Assembly: GCF_014650115.1 (NCBI RefSeq) | Contig: NZ_BMUI01000005.1 | Coordinates: forward strand, 186,001-250,000 | Direction: 5' to 3' | Source of the DNA: Streptomyces olivaceoviridis | Lineage (GTDB): Bacteria; Actinomycetota; Actinomycetes; Streptomycetales; Streptomycetaceae | DNA: 64,000 bases | In this document: positions 1 to 8,375 of the stretch, piece after piece | Layout: each line of letters begins with the position of its first letter | Position numbering within the stretch: the first letter of the stretch is position 1 | The notes under the pieces: generated by a model | Databases searched by the model: none | Seen by the model: only the letters and a program-made list of their open reading frames with translations | Told to the model about the DNA's origin: nothing | Program-made: the position numbers and the translations under genes

Positions 1-17
1 CACCTCAGGATGGCTCT

Positions 18-992
18 GTGAGCTCCGACACGCATCGTGTAGCGATCCTCGTCTACGACGGGGTCAAACTGCTGGACGTCGCCGGCCCCGCCGAGGTCTT
101 CGGGGAAGCGAATCTCCTCGGTGCCGACTACAGGATCGCCCTGATGTCGACGACGGGCGCCGATGTCGCCTCCTCGGTCGGCATGCGGATCGCCGTCGAC
201 GGCAGCGCCGCCACGGAGCCGGACCCGGACACCTTCCTGGTGCCGGGCGGAGACGCCTACCCCAGGACCCCGGTCACGCGCGATCTGGTCGAAGCCGCCA
301 GGGATCTGGCGGTCCGTTCCGGCCGGGTCGCCTCCGTGTGCTCCGGTGCCTTCGTCCTGGGCGCGACGGGCCTTCTGGACGGCAAGCGGGCGACCACCCA
401 CTGGAAGATCGCGGGGGAACTCGCCGCCCGGCACCCGAAGACCCGCGTCGAACCCGACGCCATCTACGTGCGCGACGGCACCACGTACACCTCGGCGGGA
501 GTCACCGCCGGCATCGACCTGGCGCGCGCCCTCGTGGAGGAGGATCACGGTCCCGACGTCAGCCGGGAGGTGGCCCGCTCCCTGGTGATGTACCTGCAAC
601 GGGCGGGCGGCCAGTCGCAGTTCTCCGCTCCCCTGCAAGGGCCGCCGCCCCGGTCGCCCGCCCTGCGCAGGGTCGTCGACCTGGTCACCGCGGATCCCAC
701 CGGCAACCACTCCCTCACCGAGCTCGCCGGGCACCTCCACCTCAGCACGCGCCACCTCACCGAGCTGTTCCGGGAGGAACTGGGCACCACGCCGGCCCGG
801 TACGTCGAGTCGATCCGGTTCGACATCGCGAAGTCACTGCTCGACCAGGGGTACACCGCGACGCAGGCGGCCTCCCTGTCCGGCTTCCCCGGTTACGAGA
901 GTCTCCGCCGCGTCTTCGCGCGGGAGTTGTCCATCTCCCCCGCCGCCTACCAGCGCCGGTTCGCCACCGCTCGCCGCGCACAGGCCGAGTAG
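18..992 (+). CDS. GlxA-type transcriptional regulator (DJ-1/PfpI + AraC)
   Basis: 324 residues from a GTG start with an AGGA ribosome site seven bases upstream. Residues about 8-170 are a DJ-1/PfpI (glutamine amidotransferase-like) sensor domain, with the nucleophile-elbow cysteine at C108 in VCSGAF. Residues about 220-320 are an AraC double helix-turn-helix, ending in the usual GFPGYESLRRVFARELSISPA pattern. Members of this family are cytoplasmic transcription factors whose N-terminal domain is thought to bind a small ligand rather than cleave peptides. It lies upstream of, and in the same direction as, the WrbA-type gene at 1197, so it may control that gene; this is inference only. Confidence 0.9.
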   Translation: MSSDTHRVAILVYDGVKLLDVAGPAEVFGEANLLGADYRIALMSTTGADVASSVGMRIAVDGSAATEPDPDTFLVPGGDAYPRTPVTRDLVEAARDLAVRSGRVASVCSGAFVLGATGLLDGKRATTHWKIAGELAARHPKTRVEPDAIYVRDGTTYTSAGVTAGIDLARALVEEDHGPDVSREVARSLVMYLQRAGGQSQFSAPLQGPPPRSPALRRVVDLVTADPTGNHSLTELAGHLHLSTRHLTELFREELGTTPARYVESIRFDIAKSLLDQGYTATQAASLSGFPGYESLRRVFARELSISPAAYQRRFATARRAQAE

Positions 993-1064
993 CGGCCGAC
1001 CCGTACACGTCGAGGCCCCGGGCTCGGGCCTGCGTGCGTACGTCCGTGGCGAGGATGCCGGTGG

Positions 1065-1092
1065 TTGACGATTGAACGAACTCGTTTAAGAT
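1065..1092 (+). promoter_or_regulatory. Promoter with embedded inverted repeat for the WrbA-type gene
   Basis: A -35 box TTGACG (1065-1070) and a -10 box TAAGAT (1087-1092) are 16 bases apart and match the vegetative sigma consensus well. The spacer holds an interrupted palindrome, AACGA-AC-TCGTT (about 1075-1086), that would sit under RNA polymerase and looks like an operator. The 5' leader to the ATG at 1197 would be about 100 bases. Confidence 0.6.
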
Positions 1093-1196
1093 TCACCTAT
1101 CGCGTCGATCAACGCGTCCGCACGGCACCCGTACCCCTGGGTGACCTGCGTCCGCCACGGCGCACCGCACGTATTCCCAGGATCGGAGACGACTCC

Positions 1197-1811
1197 ATGA
1201 CCACCCCTGTCCGCCTCGCCGTCATCTACTACTCCTCCACCGGCTTCTCGGCCGAGATCGCCAAGGAGATCTCGGAGGCGGCCGAGAAGGCGGGCGCCGA
1301 GGTGCGCCTGCTGAAGGCCGCCGAGCTGGCTCCGGAGGCCGCCATCGCCTCCAACCAGGCGTGGGCCGCCCACGCCGCGGAGAGCGCGGGCGTACCCGAG
1401 GCCACGACCGCCGACGTCGAGTGGGCGGACGCGATCGTCTTCGGCACCCCGACCCGCTTCGGCAACATCTCGTCGCAGCTCAAGCAGTTCATCGACACCC
1501 TCGGCGGCCTGTGGGCGCAGGGCAAGCTGGCCAACAAGGTCTACAGCGGCTTCGTGACCACCGCCACCGCGCACGGCGGCCAGGAGTCCACGCTGCTCGC
1601 CCTGTACAACTCCATCCACCACTTCGGCGGGATCATCGTGTCCCCCGGCTACACCGACCCCGTCAAGTTCGTCGACGGCAACCCGTACGGCACGTCGCAC
1701 GTCGACGCCCAGGGCAACAACCCGGTCGGCGAGCAGACCCGCAACGCGGCCCGTCACCAGGCCGAGCGTGTGGTCCAGGTCGCCGCCGCCCTGAAGGCCG
1801 GCCTCGCCTGA
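1197..1811 (+). CDS. wrbA: WrbA-type NAD(P)H:quinone oxidoreductase
   Basis: 204 residues. The ATG at 1197 is preferred over in-frame codons from 1065 because GGAG lies just before it and the family starts with a beta strand followed by the FMN phosphate loop, seen here as YYSSTGFSAEIA. Further family marks are GTPTRFGNISSQLKQFIDT (FMN isoalloxazine contact region) and the TTATAHGGQES and HHFGGIIVSPGY blocks. WrbA enzymes are cytosolic tetrameric flavodoxin-like proteins that reduce quinones by two electrons and protect against redox cycling. It follows the GlxA-type regulator and has its own promoter with a likely operator, which suggests induction by a quinone or electrophile. Confidence 0.93.
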   Translation: MTTPVRLAVIYYSSTGFSAEIAKEISEAAEKAGAEVRLLKAAELAPEAAIASNQAWAAHAAESAGVPEATTADVEWADAIVFGTPTRFGNISSQLKQFIDTLGGLWAQGKLANKVYSGFVTTATAHGGQESTLLALYNSIHHFGGIIVSPGYTDPVKFVDGNPYGTSHVDAQGNNPVGEQTRNAARHQAERVVQVAAALKAGLA

Positions 1812-1856
1812 CACATCTGACGCGCGGCTTGCCACGTGTGAGCGCCGCGCGCGACC

Positions 1857-1894
1857 GGGCGTTCCTTCCACGAGATGTCGCGGAAGGAACGCCC
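1857..1894. terminator. Hairpin terminator after the WrbA-type gene; rest of gap empty
   Basis: GGGCGTTCCTTCC (1857-1869) pairs perfectly over 13 bases with GGAAGGAACGCCC (1882-1894) around a 12-base loop, 45 bases after the stop at 1811. The remainder of the gap to 2160 has open frames on both strands but none with a ribosome site or a recognisable protein; I see no gene there. Confidence 0.6.
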
Positions 1895-2160
1895 TACGGC
1901 GTGGCGCAGTGAACACGCGTCCGCGGGTCCGTACGGCGTGAACGCGGTGGAGGGCCGGCCGCCCGGTGGCGTGGGGATCCGTACGGGAAGCCTGCCGCTG
2001 AAGTCGACCTGTACGGGTGCGAGTTGGGCCACAGCCCGGCCGTCTGCGGTGAGGCCGGCGGTTCTCCCGTGGCAGCGAAGGACACCCCGAAAACCCAGGC
2101 CGGCTGAATCCGGTGAAACTCGGTGGCTCTTCGGGGCAGGCTCCGCGTACGTTCGGCCGC

Positions 2161-2886
2161 ATGACCGACGCATGCTTCGCGCATCCACGACTCGCCGCGA
2201 TCTACGATCCGCTCGACCCCGACCGCGGTGATCTCGATGCCTACCTCGGGATCGCGGAGGAGTTCGGGGCGCGCCGGGTACTGGACATCGGCTGCGGCAC
2301 AGGGGTGTTCGCTCTGCTCCTGGCCGAACGCGGGATCGAGGTCGTCGGCGTCGATCCCGCGCGGGCTTCCATCGACGTCGCACGGGCCAAACCGGGCGGT
2401 GACCGCGTGCGGTGGTTCTGCGGTGACGTGACGGCCCTCCCGTCGCTCCAGGCCGACCTCGCGACGATGACGGCGAATGTCGCCCAGGCGATCGCCGATC
2501 CGCGTACATGGCAGATGACGCTGCGGGGAGCCCACGCGGCGCTGCGGCCCGGCGGGCACCTGGTCTTCGAGACCCGTGATCCGGCCGGACGCGCCTGGGA
2601 AGAGTGGACCCGCGAGAACTCCTTCCGCGTGACGGAGATCCCGGGTGTCGGCTCCGTCGAGAGCTGGGTCGAGCTGATCGAGGTGAGCGGGCCTCTCGTG
2701 ACCTTCCGTGGGACCTACGCCTTCGCGGCGGACGGTCAGGTACTGACGTCGGACTCGACCCTGCGCTTCCGGGATCGGGACGAGGTCGAGTCGGACCTGG
2801 TCGCGCACGGCTACGTGGTGCGGGAGGTCCGCGACGCACCCGACCGACCGGGCAGGGAGTTCGTCTTCCTCGCACAACGCCCCTGA
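2161..2886 (+). CDS. Class I SAM-dependent methyltransferase
   Basis: 241 residues from ATG 2161; an in-frame start at 2113 would only add a poorly conserved tail. Motif I of the Rossmann methyltransferase fold is clear at residues about 40-50 (LDIGCGTGVF), followed by the acidic end of strand beta-2 (VVGVDPA) and a motif II/III region (GDVTALP). After LRPGGHLVFETRD comes a C-terminal half rich in beta strands with WVELIEVSGPLVTFRGTY, typical of small actinobacterial methyltransferases annotated only by fold. Substrate unknown. It is on the opposite strand to the biosynthetic operon that begins at 3066, and nothing ties it to that pathway. Confidence 0.85.
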   Translation: MTDACFAHPRLAAIYDPLDPDRGDLDAYLGIAEEFGARRVLDIGCGTGVFALLLAERGIEVVGVDPARASIDVARAKPGGDRVRWFCGDVTALPSLQADLATMTANVAQAIADPRTWQMTLRGAHAALRPGGHLVFETRDPAGRAWEEWTRENSFRVTEIPGVGSVESWVELIEVSGPLVTFRGTYAFAADGQVLTSDSTLRFRDRDEVESDLVAHGYVVREVRDAPDRPGREFVFLAQRP

Positions 2887-2913
2887 TCCCCGGGCAGACC
2901 TGATCCTCCTGGC

Positions 2914-3105
2914 ATGAGCAGTGACGACGACGTCCTGTTGGCGGAGCAGAGGGCCTGCTACCGCGCGGCGGCGGCCGAGGTGCCGGCCGTCGCTCGTGCG
3001 TGCGCTCCCCTCCCCGACGTCCGGTTCCTCCGGCCCGCTGCATCCGACCGTCGCCTGCTGAGGCCTCACACGGTGGCCTCCAGCGGCAGGTCCGGCAGGG
3101 GGTAG
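2914..3105 (+). pseudogene. Truncated gene start, possibly a second methyltransferase
   Basis: A 63-codon frame whose first 22 residues (LLAEQRACYRAAAAE) resemble the start of another class of actinobacterial SAM methyltransferase (usual form LLAEQRAYYRARAPEYD). After that the frame becomes Pro/Arg-rich, loses any likeness and runs over the 3' end of the SHMT-like gene on the other strand. No convincing ribosome site. I read it as a gene whose 3' portion was replaced when the biosynthetic cluster came in; the family guess rests on about 15 residues. Confidence 0.35.
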
Positions 3106-4424
3106 CGGGCGCACAGGCTGGTCACGTCCGCGCGTGCCTGGGAGCGGACGGGCTCGTCGAGGTGCCAGGTGTGGGTGTCCGTGGCCCGTACGGAGGACAG
3201 GACGCGGTCGACCAGCGCGGCGCACTCGCGGACGGCGTCGGTGTCCATGCCGCGTGCGGCCAGGTGGTTCGTGCCGAGCCGCAGACCGCTGGTCACCCGG
3301 GGGCCGTGCGGGTCATCGGGGATCTTGTTCTTGTTCACGATGATTCCGCAGGACTCCAGTGCCTGTTCCGCCACCAGTCCGGTCAGTCCCTTGCGGCTGA
3401 CGTCGATGAGCACCATGTGGTTGTCGGTGCCGCCGGTGAGGACGTGGTAGCCGGCGGCGGACAGTGCCGCGGCCAGCGCCGTGGCTCCGGAGACGATACG
3501 CCGGGCCAGTTCCCGGAATGCGGGCTGTGCCACCAGTGCCAGCGCTCTGCTCTTGGCGGCGACGGCCTGGAGTTGCGGGGTGCCCTGCACATAGGGGAAG
3601 ACCGCGCTCTGAAGGGTCTCGGCGAGGGTCTTGCGTGAGCCGGGTACGGGGGTGTCGGCGTCCCTGCCCATCAGGACGAGGCCGCCACGGGGGCCGTAGA
3701 GCTGCTTGTAGGTGCTGGTCGTGGTCACGTGTGCCACGTCGACGGGGCTGGGGTGCAGGCCCGCCGCGACCAGGCCGGAGATGTGGGAGATGTCCGCGAG
3801 CAGGAAGGCTCCCACCTCGTCGGCGATCGCCCGGAACCGGACGAAGTCGATCTCGCGGGGGTAGGCGCTCGCCCCGCAGACGATCAGCCGGGGCCGGTGT
3901 TCCTTGGAGAGGCGTTCGACCTCGTCCATGTCGATCCAGCCGGAGGCGTCGGTGCCGTAGCCGATCGACGTGAAGTAGTTGCCGGACACCGAGGCGCGCG
4001 AGCCGTGGGTGAGATGGCCGCCCGCGCTCAGCTCCATGCCGAGCAGCACGTCACCGGGTTGGAGCAGGCTGAACATGACGGCCTGGTTGGCCGTGCTGCC
4101 GGAGTGGGGCTGGACGTTGGCGTACCGGGCGCCGAAGGCGGCCTTGGCACGGCGGACCGCCAGCCGCTCCACCTCGTCCACCACCTCGCAGCCCGCGTGG
4201 AAGCGGGCCCCGGGGTACCCCTCGGTCGTGACGTTGCCGAGGACCGTTCCCTCGCAGGCGGTCACGGAGGCGGGCGCGACGCTGGACGCGGCGATCATGG
4301 CGAGGGTCTCGGACTGGCGCCGTTGCTCGCGCTCCAGCAGGTCGTACAGCTCGGGGTCCTGGTCGTGCAGCTGACGTAAGCCGAGCTGCGCATAGGTGGC
4401 CAGAGGGCTGGAGGACATGGTCAT
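3066..4424 (-). CDS. Serine hydroxymethyltransferase-like PLP enzyme
   Basis: 452 residues, slightly longer than housekeeping GlyA. Fold-type I PLP features are in order: substrate/cofactor loop PHSGSTANQAVM, aspartate for the pyridine nitrogen in LLADISHISG, and the Schiff-base lysine K240 in TTTSTYKQLYGPRGG, replacing the usual TTTTHKTLRGPRGG. The C-terminal small domain has RLGTNHLAARGM. SHMT relatives in peptide pathways make alpha-methylserine or act as aldolases/transaldolases, so a pathway-specific hydroxy amino acid is the natural guess. It is the last gene of the leftward operon. Its ATG overlaps the upstream stop as ATGA (4421-4424) and has a GAGGAGGT ribosome site, so it is translationally coupled. 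Exact reaction unknown. Confidence 0.85.
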   Translation of the reverse strand: MTMSSSPLATYAQLGLRQLHDQDPELYDLLEREQRRQSETLAMIAASSVAPASVTACEGTVLGNVTTEGYPGARFHAGCEVVDEVERLAVRRAKAAFGARYANVQPHSGSTANQAVMFSLLQPGDVLLGMELSAGGHLTHGSRASVSGNYFTSIGYGTDASGWIDMDEVERLSKEHRPRLIVCGASAYPREIDFVRFRAIADEVGAFLLADISHISGLVAAGLHPSPVDVAHVTTTSTYKQLYGPRGGLVLMGRDADTPVPGSRKTLAETLQSAVFPYVQGTPQLQAVAAKSRALALVAQPAFRELARRIVSGATALAAALSAAGYHVLTGGTDNHMVLIDVSRKGLTGLVAEQALESCGIIVNKNKIPDDPHGPRVTSGLRLGTNHLAARGMDTDAVRECAALVDRVLSSVRATDTHTWHLDEPVRSQARADVTSLCARYPLPDLPLEATV

Positions 4425-6034
4425 CGGCTACCTCCTCGTTCCAGGAGGCCGGCGAGGGCCGGCTCTTCGGGGCCTTCGGCCATCTGATGCAGCGCGGCCA
4501 GCACGTGCTGGAGCAGCTCTTCCGCGGTTCCCCGGCCGTACCGGGTCTCGTCGACGACGACCTCCAGCAGCCGGCCGCGACCGCGCGGGTCGTCGATGAC
4601 CTCGACGCGGACGGGGAAGCTCGATGTGTCCCTCAGGTCCTCGTCGGTGGTGACCAGGCCGGTGTCCAGGAGCCGGTCGCGGACGTGGAAGTGGACGTAG
4701 TTGAAGACGGTGGGGAAGGGGATCCCGTCGAGCAGCGCGCGCACTTCGGCGTCCGGGAAGCGGCGGTGGCCCAGCAGACCGTTCTCCGCCTCGAAGGCGC
4801 GCCTGGCCACGGTGTGCCAGGACACCTCGGCCACGTCCAGGCGCAGGGGCAGGGTGTTCAGGAACAGCCCGAGGGTCAGTTCGCTGCCCACGGTCTCCGG
4901 CCGGCCGCTGACGGTCAGCCCGACCGTGACCTCGGTGGCGCCGGCCAGGGCTGCCTGGACCGTGCAGTCCGCGGCCAGGTACAGGCTCTTCACCGGAATG
5001 CCCCACTCGGCGCCGAGTTGCTGGATGCGCCGGATGTCGTCGTCGGGGATCCGGGCCGTGGCTTTGCGGTAGGGGTCGCCCGTGCCGTCACCCCGCTCCG
5101 GCAGCGTCGCCGCCGGCCCGGTGCCCAGGTCCTCGAAGAACCGCCGGGACGCGTCGTTCCGCAACGCGGCGCGCTCCAGGCGTACGTACTCCTCCGCGGG
5201 CGCGGGTTCGGCGAGTTCGAGGTTCTCGCCGCGCAGTACGGCCGCGTACAGCCGGATCAGCTCGCTGGCGAGGACGGTCTCGCTCCAGCCGTCGAGTGCC
5301 GCGTGGTGGAACGCGTAGGCGAGCTGGAATTCCGAGGGGCCCGTGCGGGCCGCGTGCACGCGCCACAGCGGTGCCTGCTCGGGGTCGAAGGGGGCGTGCA
5401 GGCTCCGCATGACCTCGTCGTACCGCTCGGCCTTCGCGGCCGGGCCGAGATCCGACCAGTCCGCCAGCTCCACCGGGACGTCGACGTCCCGCTCCACCAC
5501 CTGCATGGGCTCGCTGAAGGTGGTCAGGTCGAAGCGGGTCCGCAGCATCGGGTGACGCAGGGTGACGCGGTCGACGGCCCGTCGCAGCGCGGACGGGTCC
5601 AGCGGGAGCGTGACCGCGCGGGACACCACATCGATGTAGAGGCGGCCCCCGCTCAGCAGGTTCTCGTAGATCAGGCCGAGTTGCAGCCGGGTGGCGGGGT
5701 ACGCCGTTTCGGCGCTGTCCGGGACCAGCGCCCGGTCCTCGGGGGTGAGAAGCTCCTCGCTCACTCCCTCTTCCTGCGCACCGGTCGTGGAGCCGGTGCA
5801 GGCGCCACGTGGTGTGGGGTTCTTGAACAGGTCCAGGAGTGTCAGTCGCAGCCCGCGTTCCTTGGCCACGCCGACGACCTGGACGGCGAGGAGCGAGTCC
5901 CCGCCGAGGGAGAAGAAGTCGTCGTCCGGGCCGACGCCGTCGACTCCGAGGATCTCCTCCCAGACGCGCGCCAGGACGGCGGCGTCGGAGATCCCTCCCT
6001 GCTGGGGCGACGCGTCGGTGGCAGTCTCACTCAC
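4421..6034 (-). CDS. Free-standing NRPS carrier-condensation (T-C) protein
   Basis: 537 residues, GTG start with AAGGAA seven bases before it. Residues about 15-85 are a peptidyl carrier protein with phosphopantetheine serine S47 in LGGDSLLAVQV. Residues about 105-525 are a full condensation domain with catalytic H244 in HHAALDGWS and the conserved GLFLNTLPLRL block. There is no adenylation domain, so the carrier must be loaded from outside. The Cys-thioesterase at 22778 together with the A-T protein at 19575 is the obvious loading route (inference). There is also no thioesterase at the end. A 120-base gap separates it from the ATP-grasp gene, rich in repeated CGTACG/CCGTAC motifs of unknown meaning. 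Confidence 0.93.
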   Translation of the reverse strand: MSETATDASPQQGGISDAAVLARVWEEILGVDGVGPDDDFFSLGGDSLLAVQVVGVAKERGLRLTLLDLFKNPTPRGACTGSTTGAQEEGVSEELLTPEDRALVPDSAETAYPATRLQLGLIYENLLSGGRLYIDVVSRAVTLPLDPSALRRAVDRVTLRHPMLRTRFDLTTFSEPMQVVERDVDVPVELADWSDLGPAAKAERYDEVMRSLHAPFDPEQAPLWRVHAARTGPSEFQLAYAFHHAALDGWSETVLASELIRLYAAVLRGENLELAEPAPAEEYVRLERAALRNDASRRFFEDLGTGPAATLPERGDGTGDPYRKATARIPDDDIRRIQQLGAEWGIPVKSLYLAADCTVQAALAGATEVTVGLTVSGRPETVGSELTLGLFLNTLPLRLDVAEVSWHTVARRAFEAENGLLGHRRFPDAEVRALLDGIPFPTVFNYVHFHVRDRLLDTGLVTTDEDLRDTSSFPVRVEVIDDPRGRGRLLEVVVDETRYGRGTAEELLQHVLAALHQMAEGPEEPALAGLLERGGSR

Positions 6035-6154
6035 TATCCGTTCCTTCTTCTCGTGGGGCGTACGAACTGTGGTGGGGGTACGGAACGCCGTGGACGTACG
6101 GCCGTGCTGAAGGTGCGGGGCTGTGCTGGACGTACGGGGGTGGGCGGATCGGCG

Positions 6155-7432
6155 TCACAGCCGGCCGAGTTCGGCTCCGGTGACCGTCCGGACACCGGGC
6201 TCCCCGGGGAAGGCGAAGGTGAAGCGCAGCCTGGACTCCACGTCCTTGAAGGCCGTGGCCAGTTCGGCCAGTCCGGTCGTCTCGCCGATGACGACGTCGA
6301 GTTCCCGTGTGTGCACGCCGCCTTCCAGCCGGGCGCCCGGTCGGGCGTAGGGACGGTAGAGGGTCACCTCGGGCAGGGCCCGGATCTCGTCGGTGCCTTC
6401 CACCGCGACCAGTTCGCAAGCGTCGCGGGGAGCGGGATGGATGATCTGGTAGACCGTCCGGCCGGGGGGAAGCGGAGGGACGTCGACGCGCTCGCCGAGG
6501 GCGATCCGGCCGGCCAGCTCGATCAGGTCCGTGCCGATGGCCCGGCGGGAGAGTTCGTTGATGCCGCCGCCGAGCCGCCCGTTGACCTCGATGAACCGGG
6601 GCCCCTCGGGGGTGAGTTTGGCCTCGGTGTGGGTCAGGCCCGTGGTGATGCCCAGTGCCGTGACGGCCCGCCGGGCCAGGTCGAAGACCTGCTCCGTCTC
6701 TTCCGGGTCCAAGGGCGAGGGCCAGAACCTGCCGGTCTCCCGGAAGGGGGGCACCATGGGGAACTTGCCGGTCACGGCGATGTCGGTGACCTCCCCCTGC
6801 TGCACGAGCTGCTCGATGGAGACGTAGTCGCCGAAGGGCGCGCAGTCCCGCCCCACCAGGTACTCCTCCAGTACGAGGGCGCCCTCGGGGTCGTATCCGG
6901 GGGGCCCCGCGGCCAGGAGCCGTTCGACGGTGCGGCGGCCGTCGGCCTCGTCCTCGATGAGGAAGGTGTTGCGGCTGGCACCGCCGAAGGCGGGCTTGAG
7001 GACCGCGGGAAGACCGACGTGCGCGACCGCGTCCGCCCACTGCCCGACGGTGTCGATCCGGTGGAAGCGGACCGAGTCGACTCCCGCCGCGCGCAAGGCG
7101 CTCCGCTGGTTCCACTTGTCGGTCAGCAGCGCGGTGGTGGCCGGTGAGTGCTGCGGCAGCCCCAGCCGGTGGGCCAGTTGGCCGGTGAGGCGCAGCGCCT
7201 TCTCGCTGAACGTGACGATGCCGCCGGGGCTGTGCGCGCCGAGCTGGGCCACTGCCTGGTCGAGGTCGTCGATCCACACGATGGGCGCGAACTGGGCGAG
7301 CAGCGGCTCCATCCCCCGGGTGTGCTCGTTGCGTTCCGCGGCGAAGACCCACGCGGCCCAGTCGCCCAACCCCACGGCGATGTCGCCGGGTTGCGCCGCA
7401 CCGAAGTCGTACACCACGATCAGTGGTTTCAC
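6155..7432 (-). CDS. ATP-grasp carboxylate-amine ligase
   Basis: 425 residues. GTG start at 7432 with an excellent AAAGGAG ribosome site, overlapping the thioesterase stop as GTGA (7429-7432). The ATP-grasp fold is visible: substrate N-domain with IVTFSEKALRLTG, ATP lysine region AVLKPAFGGASRNTF, the ALVLEEYLVG clamp, and the magnesium-binding end EAKLTPEGPRFIEVNGRLGGG. The enzymes activate a carboxylate as acyl phosphate and join it to an amine. Inside an NRPS operon the likely job is one amide bond outside the assembly line, for example adding an amino acid to the released chain or making a dipeptide starter. Substrates cannot be read from sequence. Confidence 0.9.
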   Translation of the reverse strand: MKPLIVVYDFGAAQPGDIAVGLGDWAAWVFAAERNEHTRGMEPLLAQFAPIVWIDDLDQAVAQLGAHSPGGIVTFSEKALRLTGQLAHRLGLPQHSPATTALLTDKWNQRSALRAAGVDSVRFHRIDTVGQWADAVAHVGLPAVLKPAFGGASRNTFLIEDEADGRRTVERLLAAGPPGYDPEGALVLEEYLVGRDCAPFGDYVSIEQLVQQGEVTDIAVTGKFPMVPPFRETGRFWPSPLDPEETEQVFDLARRAVTALGITTGLTHTEAKLTPEGPRFIEVNGRLGGGINELSRRAIGTDLIELAGRIALGERVDVPPLPPGRTVYQIIHPAPRDACELVAVEGTDEIRALPEVTLYRPYARPGARLEGGVHTRELDVVIGETTGLAELATAFKDVESRLRFTFAFPGEPGVRTVTGAELGRL

Positions 7433-8199
7433 CGATGCTCCTTTCGTGCCCGGTCGCCGTCCAGGACGGTGTGGATCAGCTCGATCACGCGGGTCAGGTC
7501 GTCCCGGAAGTAGAAGTGGCCTCCGGGCAGGGTGCGGGTGGTCAGGTCCGCGGCCGTGTACTCGGCCCAGGACTCCAGGTGCTCGGCGCGCACCCAGGCG
7601 TCGTCCGCGCCGCCGATCGCGAGCAACGGGCAGGAGAGGACGCGGGGTTCGGGGGTGTGGCGGGCCAGCATCAGGTAGTCGGCGCGCAGGACGGGCACGA
7701 TGAGGTCCAGGACGGCGGAGTCGTCGAGCAGCTCGGGATCGAACGTGCTGTAGCGGGTGATCTCCTGGATCCACTGGGCGTCGGTCATGGCGAGGACCTG
7801 TCCGGCGTCCAGGCGGGGCGAGGACGGTGTGCGGGCCGCGGACGCGACGAGCAGTTCCACCTCGCGGCCCGCGTTCTCCAGGTGTACGGCCAGCGCGTGG
7901 CCGAGCACACCGCCGAGGCTGTGGCCGACGATGACCACCGGTCCCGTGGAATGCCGCTGGACCGCCCGGCCGGCCTCGGCGGCCAGCTCGCCGAGGCTCG
8001 TCGGCAGCCCTTCGGCGGCGCGGGGGCCCCGGCCGGGATACTGGAGGACGAGGGCGCTCTCGCCTGCGCGCAGGAGGTGTGCGGGCCAGTCGCCCATGGA
8101 GTAGGCGCTGCCTCCGGCGAACGGGGCCAGGACGTAGGTGCGGGTGCCCGCTGCCGCGCCGTAGTGCCACAGCAGCGGGGTGGGTTCGGTGCGTTTCAC
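7429..8199 (-). CDS. Type II thioesterase (Ser nucleophile)
   Basis: 256 residues, alpha/beta hydrolase fold of the NRPS-associated external thioesterases. Catalytic residues are S94 in VGHSLGG, an Asp in the GGADDAWV region and the His in LPGGHFYF. The chosen GTG at 8199 overlaps the MbtH stop as GTGA (8196-8199). No separate ribosome site is evident, so translation probably depends on coupling. Its usual role is to remove misprimed or stalled acyl groups from carrier domains. Because no protein of this cluster carries a C-terminal thioesterase, it could also release the product. Compare the second thioesterase-fold protein at 22778, which has Cys instead of Ser. Confidence 0.92.
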   Translation of the reverse strand: MKRTEPTPLLWHYGAAAGTRTYVLAPFAGGSAYSMGDWPAHLLRAGESALVLQYPGRGPRAAEGLPTSLGELAAEAGRAVQRHSTGPVVIVGHSLGGVLGHALAVHLENAGREVELLVASAARTPSSPRLDAGQVLAMTDAQWIQEITRYSTFDPELLDDSAVLDLIVPVLRADYLMLARHTPEPRVLSCPLLAIGGADDAWVRAEHLESWAEYTAADLTTRTLPGGHFYFRDDLTRVIELIHTVLDGDRARKEHR

Positions 8200-8375
8200 G
8201 ACGCGGCGGGCGCCACGGACTTGGGGCGGATGTCGGTCCACACCGTCGCGACGTGGTCCAGGCACTCCTCCCGGCTGCCGCTGAAGCCGGTCGTCCTCCA
8301 GCCGGCCGGCAGGGTCTTGGCCTCGGGCCACAGGGAGTACTGCTCTTCGTCGTTCACCACAACGGTGTAGGTCAT
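8196..8375 (-). CDS. MbtH-like adenylation-domain chaperone
   Basis: 59 residues. The whole MbtH signature is present: NDEEQYSLWP, then PAGW about five residues on, and WTDIRPKS near the end. MbtH-like proteins bind NRPS adenylation domains and are often needed for their solubility and activity. The ATG at 8375 overlaps the NRPS stop as ATGA (8372-8375) and its own stop overlaps the thioesterase start, so the three genes are tightly coupled. Its likely partner is the adenylation domain encoded just upstream, with the other two A domains of the cluster as further candidates. Confidence 0.96.
   Translation of the reverse strand: MTYTVVVNDEEQYSLWPEAKTLPAGWRTTGFSGSREECLDHVATVWTDIRPKSVAPAAS

Noticed and set aside
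1895..2160. Short plus-strand frame from 1875 running into the methyltransferase gene
   Set aside because: No ribosome site and no family likeness; lies after a terminator hairpin.
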